Assembly (NCBI GenBank): GCA_002499525.1
Contig: DAMC01000016.1
Location: 1-9,306, forward strand
Source of the DNA: Nitrosopumilales archaeon UBA218
GTDB taxonomy: Archaea > Thermoproteota > Nitrososphaeria > Nitrososphaerales > Nitrosopumilaceae
Length of the DNA: 9,306 nt
Direction of reading: 5' to 3'
Shown here: positions 1-5,247 of the stretch, one piece after another
How the letters are laid out: each line of letters begins with the position of its first letter
How positions within the stretch are numbered: the stretch's first letter is position 1
Program-made: the position numbers and the translations under genes
The notes under the pieces: model-generated
What the model saw: only the letters and a program-made list of their open reading frames with translations
Database searches by the model: none
What the model was told of the DNA's origin: nothing

Positions 1-70
1 GTGTATATTATTATACATAATTATACATAATGTATAAATATGCATGATGGTGTATAATTGTGCATAATTT
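1..70 (+). promoter_or_regulatory. Phased repeat array / promoter of tfb
   Basis: This AT-rich stretch abuts the tfb start codon. Units resembling TGYATRAT start at 31 (TGTATAAA), 41 (TGCATGAT), 51 (TGTATAAT) and 61 (TGCATAAT), an exact 10-bp period. Two inverted units (ATTATACA) lie at 10-17 and 20-27 inside a tandem TTATACATAA repeat (11-30), and a weaker forward unit (TGTATATT) at 2-9. TTATACAT (21-28) and ATGTATAA (30-37) form a perfect 8-bp inverted repeat with a 1-base spacer. TATAAATA at 33-40 is the best TATA-box candidate and would start transcription a few bases before the ATG. The array may continue left of the window. Binding by TBP/TFB itself or by another regulator is inference. 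Confidence 0.6.
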
Positions 71-958
71 ATGAACAGAATACAAAAACTAGCAGAATGT
101 GAGCAACACGTCCTTGTAAATGACGTAGAACATGGGGAGATTCTCTGTAGGATATGCGGCCATGTAATCGAGGACAAGACAGAAGAAGTCGGTGCAGAGT
201 GGAGAAGTTTTGAAAACCAGCAGGACCGAAGCAGGACTGGCGATGGTGTGACACTTAGCAAACATGACATGGGTCTTGCAACCATAATTGGCCGAGCCAA
301 CAAGGATGTGACTGGAAAACCACTTGCTGCCAGTATGAAAAGCACCATAGAGCGATTGCGAATGTGGGATAGTAGAACACAGGCATACTCGGCCGGAGAT
401 AGAAACCTAAGACAGGCATTCAGTGAGCTAGTCGGATTGAAAGAAAAACTCGGACTATCTGATGCAATAATTGAAAAGACTGCTTACATTTACAGAAAAG
501 CCCATGAAAGAAGAATTACCCGTGGCAGAACCATTTCTGCATTCTTGTGTGCAACTCTTTATGCTGCATGTAGGGAGACTGAAACCCCAAGGACAGTAAA
601 AGAGATCAGCAAATCAAGCACTGTAAAGCTAAAGCAGATCAACAAATGTTATCGAATCCTAGTTGAGAGAATGGACCTGAGAATGCCCGTAGTCGATCCC
701 ATGCAGATCGTATCAAGGATTGCAAACAAGGTAGGAGTCTCTGAAAAGACCAAACGCGATGCTTTGGAGATACTAAAAGACTATGAAAGTAGAGAGGCAC
801 TGGCAGGAAAAAGTCCCACAGTTATTGCTGCAACTGCAGTCTATATTGCCATTACAAAAAACTATGAGCGTTTTACTCAAAGAGATGTGGCCAAGGCCGC
901 AAATGTCACCGAGGTTGCAATCAGAAACCGAGTCTCGGCCATTAGAGCAGCAAGATAA
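71..958 (+). CDS. tfb: Transcription initiation factor B (TFB)
   Basis: Archaeal homologue of TFIIB, which binds the TBP-TATA complex and recruits RNA polymerase. The 295 residues are close to the usual family length of about 300. The N-terminal zinc ribbon uses C10-x2-H13 and C26-x2-C29, the C/H variant also found in eukaryotic TFIIB. EWRSF (43-47) marks the B-reader region and GLATIIG (68-74) the linker into the core. Two cyclin-like repeats follow: the first (about 108-195) holds the signature region from G152 to R168, the second (about 205-293) has GKSPTVIAATAVYIA at 246-260 and a C-terminal helix-turn-helix around TQRDVAKAANVTEVAIRNR. The ATG at 71 directly follows a TATA-rich array. Many members of this lineage carry several TFB paralogues, so this may be one of a set. 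Its TAA directly abuts the stop of the convergent P-II gene, leaving no space for a separate terminator. Confidence 0.96.
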   Translation: MNRIQKLAECEQHVLVNDVEHGEILCRICGHVIEDKTEEVGAEWRSFENQQDRSRTGDGVTLSKHDMGLATIIGRANKDVTGKPLAASMKSTIERLRMWDSRTQAYSAGDRNLRQAFSELVGLKEKLGLSDAIIEKTAYIYRKAHERRITRGRTISAFLCATLYAACRETETPRTVKEISKSSTVKLKQINKCYRILVERMDLRMPVVDPMQIVSRIANKVGVSEKTKRDALEILKDYESREALAGKSPTVIAATAVYIAITKNYERFTQRDVAKAANVTEVAIRNRVSAIRAAR

Positions 959-1303
959 CTACAAAATATTGTTGCCGCTTTGCTTTGTGGCAATATCAAA
1001 TGCTTCTTGGACATTGGTTACAAAGATTTTACCATCACCAGTAGTTCCTGTGCTTGCTGCATTCATAATTGCGTTGACCACAGTATCCATTTTGGAATCT
1101 TCTACGACCGTGATAATTGTGGAAATTTTGTTGTATGCAGCCTGAAATTTGGCAGTTCCTCTAGCTCCCCTAAGCATTGGTCTGGCTCCAGCGCCAATTC
1201 CCTGCGATTGAATTATTGTGAGCCCTCCGACCTCGCAGATCTTTAATGCATTTACCACGCTGCTAAGCATGTTTTCTTGCACTATGGCCTCGATTTTTTT
1301 CAC
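959..1303 (-). CDS. P-II family nitrogen/energy regulatory protein
   Basis: The 114-residue protein matches the P-II (GlnB/GlnK) length. P-II trimers bind ATP/ADP and often 2-oxoglutarate, and control ammonium transporters or nitrogen enzymes. The C-terminal signature TGTTGDGKIFV is at 85-95, and the opening KKIEAIVQ is typical of the first beta strand. The T-loop (about 36-56) is divergent: it reads around GAGARPMLRGARGT, lacks the bacterial modifiable tyrosine, and the R-Q pair involved in 2-oxoglutarate binding in canonical P-II is not recognisable. Uridylylation of the E. coli kind is therefore unlikely. The start is GTG, with a TATA-like AAATTATAATC about 25 nt upstream, indicating a leaderless transcript. 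No amt gene is adjacent. The gene ends back to back with tfb and shares the TTTTGATAATT upstream box with three other genes here. Confidence 0.93.
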   Translation of the reverse strand: MKKIEAIVQENMLSSVVNALKICEVGGLTIIQSQGIGAGARPMLRGARGTAKFQAAYNKISTIITVVEDSKMDTVVNAIMNAASTGTTGDGKIFVTNVQEAFDIATKQSGNNIL

Positions 1304-1315
1304 AGAATCAGTTTG

Positions 1316-1326
1316 AGATTATAATT
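1316..1326 (-). promoter_or_regulatory. TATA box of the P-II gene
   Basis: On the minus strand this reads about AAATTATAATC, centred 17-23 nt before the GTG start at 1303. That spacing fits an archaeal TATA box serving a leaderless or near-leaderless transcript. Position and sequence are seen; function is inferred. Confidence 0.5.
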
Positions 1327-1340
1327 TAAAAAACGACTAG

Positions 1341-1357
1341 TCAATTATCAAAATTGA
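1341..1357. repeat. Inverted repeat upstream of the P-II gene
   Basis: TCAATT (1341-1346) and AATTGA (1352-1357) are perfect 6-bp inverted arms around ATCAA. The site overlaps the TTTTGATAATT element (minus strand 1353-1343), so the box here sits inside a dyad, as expected for a dimeric regulator. It also overlaps the end of the putative frame at 1337-1498. Confidence 0.5.
1343..1353 (-). promoter_or_regulatory. TTTTGATAATT box upstream of P-II
   Basis: The minus strand reads TTTTGATAATT here. From the last base of GATAAT to the GTG start is exactly 40 nt. The same 11-mer occurs upstream of the zinc-finger gene and the UspA gene at the same distance, and a TTGATAAT version lies 39 nt from the split-barrel gene. 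It lies just upstream of the TATA/BRE region, which fits an activator site or upstream promoter element. The binding protein is unknown. Confidence 0.55.
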
Positions 1358-1562
1358 TTCAAGGGTAACAACCCACCAAGACTCAGATCGTGGTAATCCT
1401 TTGGTTACTCGTTGTCTTAAAGTCACAATTCCAAAAGGTTTTGTGCTTTTCTTAGCAGTTATTACCCAGTCACTATAGGTCCTTGTAAAATAAAAAAACT
1501 AGAGACGATTCTCAGCATTGATAATTTACATTATTTTCAGAATGGAAAATTATGTTTCGATT

Positions 1563-1570
1563 TTTTATAC
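1563..1570 (+). promoter_or_regulatory. TATA box of the four-CBS gene
   Basis: TTTTATAC at 1563-1570 is centred about 25 nt before the TTG-TTG pair at 1589-1594, supporting transcription that starts at or beside the start codon. A TTGATAATT copy also occurs at 1518-1526, but about 64 nt from the start, unlike the fixed 40-nt spacing seen elsewhere. Confidence 0.5.
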
Positions 1571-1588
1571 ACAAATTAGAAAAAAATC

Positions 1589-2455
1589 TTGTTGACTAGT
1601 GCAAAACAGATAATGAAAGAACCTATCAGTGTCAGCAGGGATTCAAGTGTTGCAGACGCCCTGCGAAAAATTGTTAATCAGGACATTAGTCGGGTTCTCA
1701 TAACGGACGATGGGGAGCCTGTAGGAATTATCACCGAACGCGACATTGGGATTTTTTTGCTCACAGAACAGACAGACAGAAACATAGACGAAGTTCCAGT
1801 CACTGAAATTATGAAAAGGCTTGTAACAGTAAACCATTCTACAACAGTTCAAGATTGCGCCAAAGTGATGAATGAGAGAAACATTGGCTCAATTGGAGTG
1901 AATTTTAACGGCAACACCAAGGGAATCATTACTCGAACTGATCTCGTCAAGTATTATTTTGAAAATTATGTGGGCGAAAAACGCGTTGGTGACGTCATGA
2001 CTGTATCATTCGTATCGTGTTATGAGGACCAACCAATCTACCAAGCACTGGCAACTATGATTGACCAGCGCGTATCCAGAATAATTGTAAAAAACAAGGA
2101 AGACAGAGTTGTAGGAATAATGTCGTTTAGGGATTTATTCAGGCTGGCAATGGTTTTGGGCAAGGAAAAACAAATCCTGGACAATTCATCAGGAATTACG
2201 GTTTTCTTTTCAAGAAAAGGAATGTTGTCAAAAACAGGCTTTGGTGCCACTGCTTTGGTTAGGGAGGCAATGACTAGAAACATTGTCACAGTAGAGCACG
2301 ATGACGATCTGGCCATGGGATGCAATACCCTGATTGAAAATAATGTTAATGGGGCAACTGTACTAGTTAACAACAAGATTACCGGAATCCTTAGCAAAAC
2401 AGACGTGGTCAGGGCAGTTGACTCGATTTCAAAAAAGAAAAAAGATACGATCTAA
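1589..2455 (+). CDS. Four-CBS-domain protein
   Basis: A 288-residue soluble protein built only of CBS motifs, which pair into Bateman modules that usually bind adenine nucleotides or S-adenosylmethionine. CBS1 covers about 4-56 (IMKEPISVS, then VGIITERD at 45-52), CBS2 about 71-123 (EIMKRLVTV, then KGIITRTD at 111-118), CBS3 about 132-187 (DVMTVSFVS, then VGIMSFRD at 175-182) and CBS4 about 224-278 (EAMTRNIVTV, then TGILSKTD at 265-272). Each ends in the G-I-(I/M/L)-(T/S)-x-x-D pattern typical of nucleotide-binding CBS repeats. No catalytic or DNA-binding domain is visible; the insert at 190-220 is non-CBS. The start is uncertain: TTG at 1589 or 1592 fits the TATA box and keeps CBS1 whole, while the ATG at 1613 would cut into it. 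It may be an energy-sensing partner protein; its target is not visible. Confidence 0.88.
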   Translation: MLTSAKQIMKEPISVSRDSSVADALRKIVNQDISRVLITDDGEPVGIITERDIGIFLLTEQTDRNIDEVPVTEIMKRLVTVNHSTTVQDCAKVMNERNIGSIGVNFNGNTKGIITRTDLVKYYFENYVGEKRVGDVMTVSFVSCYEDQPIYQALATMIDQRVSRIIVKNKEDRVVGIMSFRDLFRLAMVLGKEKQILDNSSGITVFFSRKGMLSKTGFGATALVREAMTRNIVTVEHDDDLAMGCNTLIENNVNGATVLVNNKITGILSKTDVVRAVDSISKKKKDTI

Positions 2456-2543
2456 GGCCGGAAACGACTCTAAAAAATTCCATGCCAAATAATTGTCTCA
2501 AAAATCCGATAATCCAGTTTCAGAGAATAAATCAGTTTTTGCT

Positions 2544-2636
2544 TTATTTTACCATGAAAAAGTAGATTACCGGACTGACAAATATTGCAACTAATCCGAT
2601 TATAGCTATTATCCACGTTAGTTTTTTTCTATCCAT
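2544..2636 (-). CDS. 30-residue single-span membrane microprotein
   Basis: ATG at 2636-2634 to TAA at 2546-2544 encodes 30 residues. The N-terminus is charged (MDRKK), followed by a hydrophobic span of about 20 residues (WIIAIIGLVAIFVSPVIYFF) and a short tail ending in K. The positive-inside pattern suggests the N-terminus is cytoplasmic. A TATA-like TATAATTA (minus strand 2668-2661) lies about 25-32 nt upstream of the ATG, at the leaderless distance. It converges on the four-CBS gene and fills an otherwise long gap. I do not recognise a family; such microproteins may be small subunits or stabilisers of membrane complexes, but nothing here identifies the partner. Chance is possible at this length, but the promoter, start, stop and clean membrane span together make it likely real. 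Confidence 0.6.
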   Translation of the reverse strand: MDRKKLTWIIAIIGLVAIFVSPVIYFFMVK

Positions 2637-2748
2637 GATTTTTTTGCAATTTTTTACCCATAATTATACTTACGATTGGAAATTCAAAAATACAAATCAT
2701 ATGTTTAAAATCGGATATTTGATGTGAGTAATCGAAATTTAGTATAGA

Positions 2749-2779
2749 AAAGGCAAGTGCAGTGCAATGCAATGCCTTT
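2749..2779. repeat. Inverted repeat framing the ANTGC array
   Basis: AAAGGCA (2749-2755) and TGCCTTT (2773-2779) are perfect 7-bp inverted arms that enclose the four-pentamer array. The dyad lies just downstream of a TATA-like AGTATAGA (2741-2748), where a bound repressor would block initiation. Confidence 0.5.
2756..2775 (+). promoter_or_regulatory. Tandem ANTGC pentamers, putative operator of the first wHTH gene
   Basis: Four pentamers in a row: AGTGC, AGTGC, AATGC, AATGC. The paralogous regulator at 9077 is preceded by a matching set, and both share TGCAATGCA (2763-2771 here, 9024-9032 there). This suggests an operator used by both genes, perhaps autoregulatory. Function is inferred. Confidence 0.55.
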
Positions 2780-2800
2780 CTGTGTAGACTTGATAGTTAA

Positions 2801-3136
2801 ATGAAATTTCATGCTAGTTTGTGCATGCAATTAAGCATTGAAGAAGAATTGAAAAAAGACGCAATTCTATCTGCAGTATCTGATAGATACTCTAGAACAA
2901 TTTTGGAAGCCACTATGAGCAAGCCAAAAACGGCACTGGAGATAAGCGAGGAATATAAAATTCCAATCTCTACTGTATATAGAAGATTGCAGGATCTATA
3001 CGATACAAAGTTGTTAGGAATCTCTGGTTCCATCTCAGATGAAGGAAAAAAATTCTTCATGTACAAAAGCAAGGTAAAAGGAATTTCCACTTCATTTGAC
3101 GGGTGCGCAATCTCTGTATCAATTACTGTGAACTAG
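2801..3136 (+). CDS. Winged-helix transcriptional regulator (ArsR-like)
   Basis: A 111-residue protein with one winged helix-turn-helix domain at about 24-92. The HTH core is TALEISEEYKIPISTVYRRL (44-63): IPISTVYRRL forms the recognition helix and LLGISGSISDEGKKFFMY the beta wing. The C-terminal 20 residues are not a known ligand domain. No metal-site cysteine cluster is seen, so metal sensing of the classic ArsR type is not supported. ATG 2801 is the longest start. ATG 2825 is a good alternative because it gives MQ-, as in the paralogue at 9077. The partial paralogue shares SD(R/K)Y and IPISTVYRRLQ. An ANTGC array and dyad lie upstream, suggesting autoregulation or cross-regulation. A T-rich stretch (3151-3160) follows the stop. 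Confidence 0.82.
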   Translation: MKFHASLCMQLSIEEELKKDAILSAVSDRYSRTILEATMSKPKTALEISEEYKIPISTVYRRLQDLYDTKLLGISGSISDEGKKFFMYKSKVKGISTSFDGCAISVSITVN

Positions 3137-3184
3137 GCTTTAGCCTGTTCCTTTATTTTCTACAATAAAATTTGTTGAACCGGA

Positions 3185-4705
3185 TCATCTCAAAATATTT
3201 TTGATAGAATATTTTCTGGATATGAAAACTAGACTGAAAATCCCCAATGCCAAAGTCAGCGCTGCAACTTGACCAAACTCTGGGATTACTCTGGTTCCAG
3301 AAATGGTTACGCTTTCTGTTCCCTTGGGAAGAGTCATGGAGACATACCTTGAACCGTCTGATCTTGAGATTATTTCTTGGTCGATTAGCTTGTTATCTGC
3401 ATATACCATAAAGAGAGAATCCTGGCCATTGGGTTTTTTTGCGTCAATCATAGTTCTAGGTATGTTGACAAGCAATTTTCCACCATCAGTTGTATTTGTG
3501 ACCAATACAAGTGACTTTTTTTCTGTGTCTATTGCAGCCTCGGAGACATAAACATCCTGTCCGTGAACTAGTACGTCACCGACATAAGCGACCGGCACTT
3601 GGATTGTCACAACCGGCAGAGATATTGAAAATGATCGTGAGCCCAATACAAACACCTTGTCTTCACCTTTCATCGATGCAAAAAGTCTGTGTGTTTTAGA
3701 GTCGGCAGCAAGATCCCAAGCAAGTGAGTCGGTTTGTAAGGTAGTTATGATTTGGTTTGTTTTGCCATCAATTTTGACTAACTTGTCTTGTTGTAGATAT
3801 GAGGCATAGACAAATCGGTCTTTGGAATCTATGGCAATTGCCTGAGTGTCATCCCCAACCTCGATTTTGTCTCTGACTTGCTCTGTTATAGTATCAATAA
3901 CTGTAAGATAGTGTGAACCCCTGTGTGTCACATATGCAAGGTGGTTATCCGTATCAATATCAATTCCCCATGGAACAGTTCCAGTTTTTACTGTGCTCGA
4001 TATGATTTGTTTTTTGTCGTTTTTACTATCAGGTGCCAAAAATGTTATCTCGTTTCCTGCCATGTTTGCAACTAGGATTTTGTTTGTCACTGGATCGACT
4101 TTGAGTGCAAAGGGGTGTGCTGAAACAGGTATCTTTTCAAGCACTTGGTTTGTTTGCGTATCAATGGTAGCTACATAGTTTGCATTATAGTTTGCAACAT
4201 ACAGGACTTGGTTGTTTGGGTTATAGTCCAGTGCCACACCACCTGTCATCAAAGTAAGATAGACTTGTTTTTCATAGCCTGGCGAATACCAATATGTCAG
4301 CTTTGAATCTGGAAGTTCAATTGTCTTGATGAGTTTTTTTGTCTGCAAATCATAGACATCTATTCCTCCGCTCTCAAAAGTTGCCGCATAGACTAGATTT
4401 TTTTCTGGCACTGCCCTTACAGCAACAACTCCAGAAGATGTCTCGATTTTTCCTATGACTTGGTCCGTTTTAATATCAATAATTGAGATTTGTCGATCGC
4501 CGAGATTTGAGACAAATAGTAGATCGTCGTTTAGCGACATTTTCATTGGACTTTTACCTACTGGGATCTCATCTATGACGTGATGTGCAAAAGCATTATG
4601 TGTAATCGTAATAGCTAGACCAATAACGAAAAATCCCAAGAAAATTCTTGTTTTCACGAAAATGTTTGTGAGATTATTAATAAAAATAACAGAGTAGAAT
4701 TTCAA
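3185..4705 (-). CDS. Secreted YVTN beta-propeller protein with PEFG-type C-terminal anchor
   Basis: A 506-residue surface protein. An N-terminal hydrophobic segment ends in AFA40 before HHVIDEIPVG, a likely signal peptidase site. About seven propeller blades follow (47-355), with repeats such as LLFVSNLGDRQISIIDI, VLYVANYNANYVATIDT and LAYVTHRGSHYLTVIDT. A membrane-proximal beta domain (about 400-474) leads to PEFG at 475-478, a transmembrane span (about 480-496) and a basic end (SRKYSIKNILR). This is the layout of PEFG-CTERM proteins, thought to be processed by an archaeosortase. The ATG at 4705 gives an unusually long leader; a GTG at 4657-4655 (V17) gives a textbook 24-residue signal peptide starting MKTRIF and may be the true start. 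Ligand unknown; propellers usually mediate binding. It converges on the wHTH gene. Confidence 0.88.
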   Translation of the reverse strand: MKFYSVIFINNLTNIFVKTRIFLGFFVIGLAITITHNAFAHHVIDEIPVGKSPMKMSLNDDLLFVSNLGDRQISIIDIKTDQVIGKIETSSGVVAVRAVPEKNLVYAATFESGGIDVYDLQTKKLIKTIELPDSKLTYWYSPGYEKQVYLTLMTGGVALDYNPNNQVLYVANYNANYVATIDTQTNQVLEKIPVSAHPFALKVDPVTNKILVANMAGNEITFLAPDSKNDKKQIISSTVKTGTVPWGIDIDTDNHLAYVTHRGSHYLTVIDTITEQVRDKIEVGDDTQAIAIDSKDRFVYASYLQQDKLVKIDGKTNQIITTLQTDSLAWDLAADSKTHRLFASMKGEDKVFVLGSRSFSISLPVVTIQVPVAYVGDVLVHGQDVYVSEAAIDTEKKSLVLVTNTTDGGKLLVNIPRTMIDAKKPNGQDSLFMVYADNKLIDQEIISRSDGSRYVSMTLPKGTESVTISGTRVIPEFGQVAALTLALGIFSLVFISRKYSIKNILR

Positions 4706-4767
4706 ATTTGAACATGATATGCAAAATTAATACGGTTTAACTAATCAAAGATGCAGAATTATGTTTC

Positions 4768-5187
4768 CTATCCGTATGCCGAAATGAGTGGCTCTTTTGA
4801 TTTCTCACTAGGCGTTATAGAGTAAATTTCCTTTATGTTGAGCGCCCACACAGTTGTATTACTGGTTGGAAAGCCTAGTTCTTTGAGCTTTTGTGTGGCT
4901 TGGTTTATCACATTTTGGTCTGTGACTTCTTCTGCATCACCTTTGAGTTGAAACCCTGTCCTTTTTGCAGAATCAACTACAGCAACAGTGATTTTTGGCC
5001 AAGATTTGATGTTTGAAAAAGTTTTGTTGACATAAGCGTCGGCAAAAACAATTTTTTCGTCGTCAAGAATTGTCATCACATATCTAGGGGAAATGTTTGG
5101 AATTCCTAGTTTGTCAACACTTCCGACAAGTACAATATTGTTTTGTCTCATTATCAGATGAATTATTTCATCGCCGATTTTGACCAT
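4768..5187 (-). CDS. Pyridoxamine 5'-phosphate oxidase-like FMN-binding split-barrel protein
   Basis: A 139-residue protein with the split-barrel pattern: an N-terminal helix, LVGSVDKLGIPNISPRYVM (20-38, the usual 'values of a substrate-named strand, G-x-P-x-x-S-P'), KIVFAD, then PKITVAVVDS and GFQLKGDAEEV, the strand pairs that hold flavin or a related cofactor in the family. Relatives include flavin reductases, F420-dependent enzymes and general stress proteins; the exact substrate cannot be read from sequence. No signal peptide, so cytoplasmic. The ATG at 5187 has a TATA-like GATTATATCC about 20-27 nt upstream and a TTGATAAT box 39 nt upstream, so it has its own promoter despite being only 60 nt downstream of the same-strand gene that ends at 5248. 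Confidence 0.83.
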   Translation of the reverse strand: MVKIGDEIIHLIMRQNNIVLVGSVDKLGIPNISPRYVMTILDDEKIVFADAYVNKTFSNIKSWPKITVAVVDSAKRTGFQLKGDAEEVTDQNVINQATQKLKELGFPTSNTTVWALNIKEIYSITPSEKSKEPLISAYG

Positions 5188-5226
5188 GAAGAGTTGATAC
5201 TGCCAGTGGATATAATCTCTTATTAG

Positions 5227-5234
5227 ATTATCAA
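5227..5234 (-). promoter_or_regulatory. TTGATAAT box upstream of the split-barrel gene
   Basis: Minus strand TTGATAAT; from its last base to the ATG at 5187 is 39 nt, matching the 40-nt spacing at P-II, zinc finger and UspA. The flanks differ (CC before, C after), so only the 8-base core is shared. It lies in the 60-nt gap after the stop of the upstream gene. Confidence 0.5.
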
Positions 5235-5247
5235 GGAAACGCTAGGA

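Larger units (their letters stand above)
1337..1498 (-). pseudogene. Coding-looking small frame without a start, probably frameshifted
   Basis: A minus-strand frame of 53 codons ends in TAG (1339-1337) and opens just after a TAG at 1501-1499. Its translation looks like real protein: it includes SDWVITAKKSTKPFGIVTL and then LPRSESWWVVTLESILIID. It has no ATG, GTG or TTG near its beginning; the only internal GTG would leave about 30 residues. One frame away, an ATG at 1518-1516 reads MLRIVSSFF into a run of seven T (plus-strand A run 1492-1498). One extra T would join that start to this frame and give a protein of about 60 residues. So either a single-base indel broke the gene, the homopolymer was misread, or it is a decaying remnant. 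I do not recognise the family. The frame ends 33 nt before the P-II start, and its last codons contain the P-II upstream box. Confidence 0.5.

Noticed and set aside
783..1246. Plus-strand frames across the tfb end and the P-II gene
   Set aside because: They are out of frame with tfb or antisense to P-II, and their translations have no domain pattern.
1378..1418. Possible hairpin (AAGAC / GTCTT) suggesting a small RNA
   Set aside because: Only 5 bp with a loop of about 31 nt, no box C/D or other RNA motif found, and the stretch reads better as the protein frame 1337-1498.
1518..1528. Extra TTGATAATT copy upstream of the four-CBS gene
   Set aside because: The core matches, but it is about 64 nt from the start rather than 40, so it was not counted in the fixed-spacing set; it may still be functional.
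2038..2397. 119-residue frame antisense to the four-CBS gene
   Set aside because: The plus-strand CBS motifs are intact across the same region; the antisense translation shows no family pattern.
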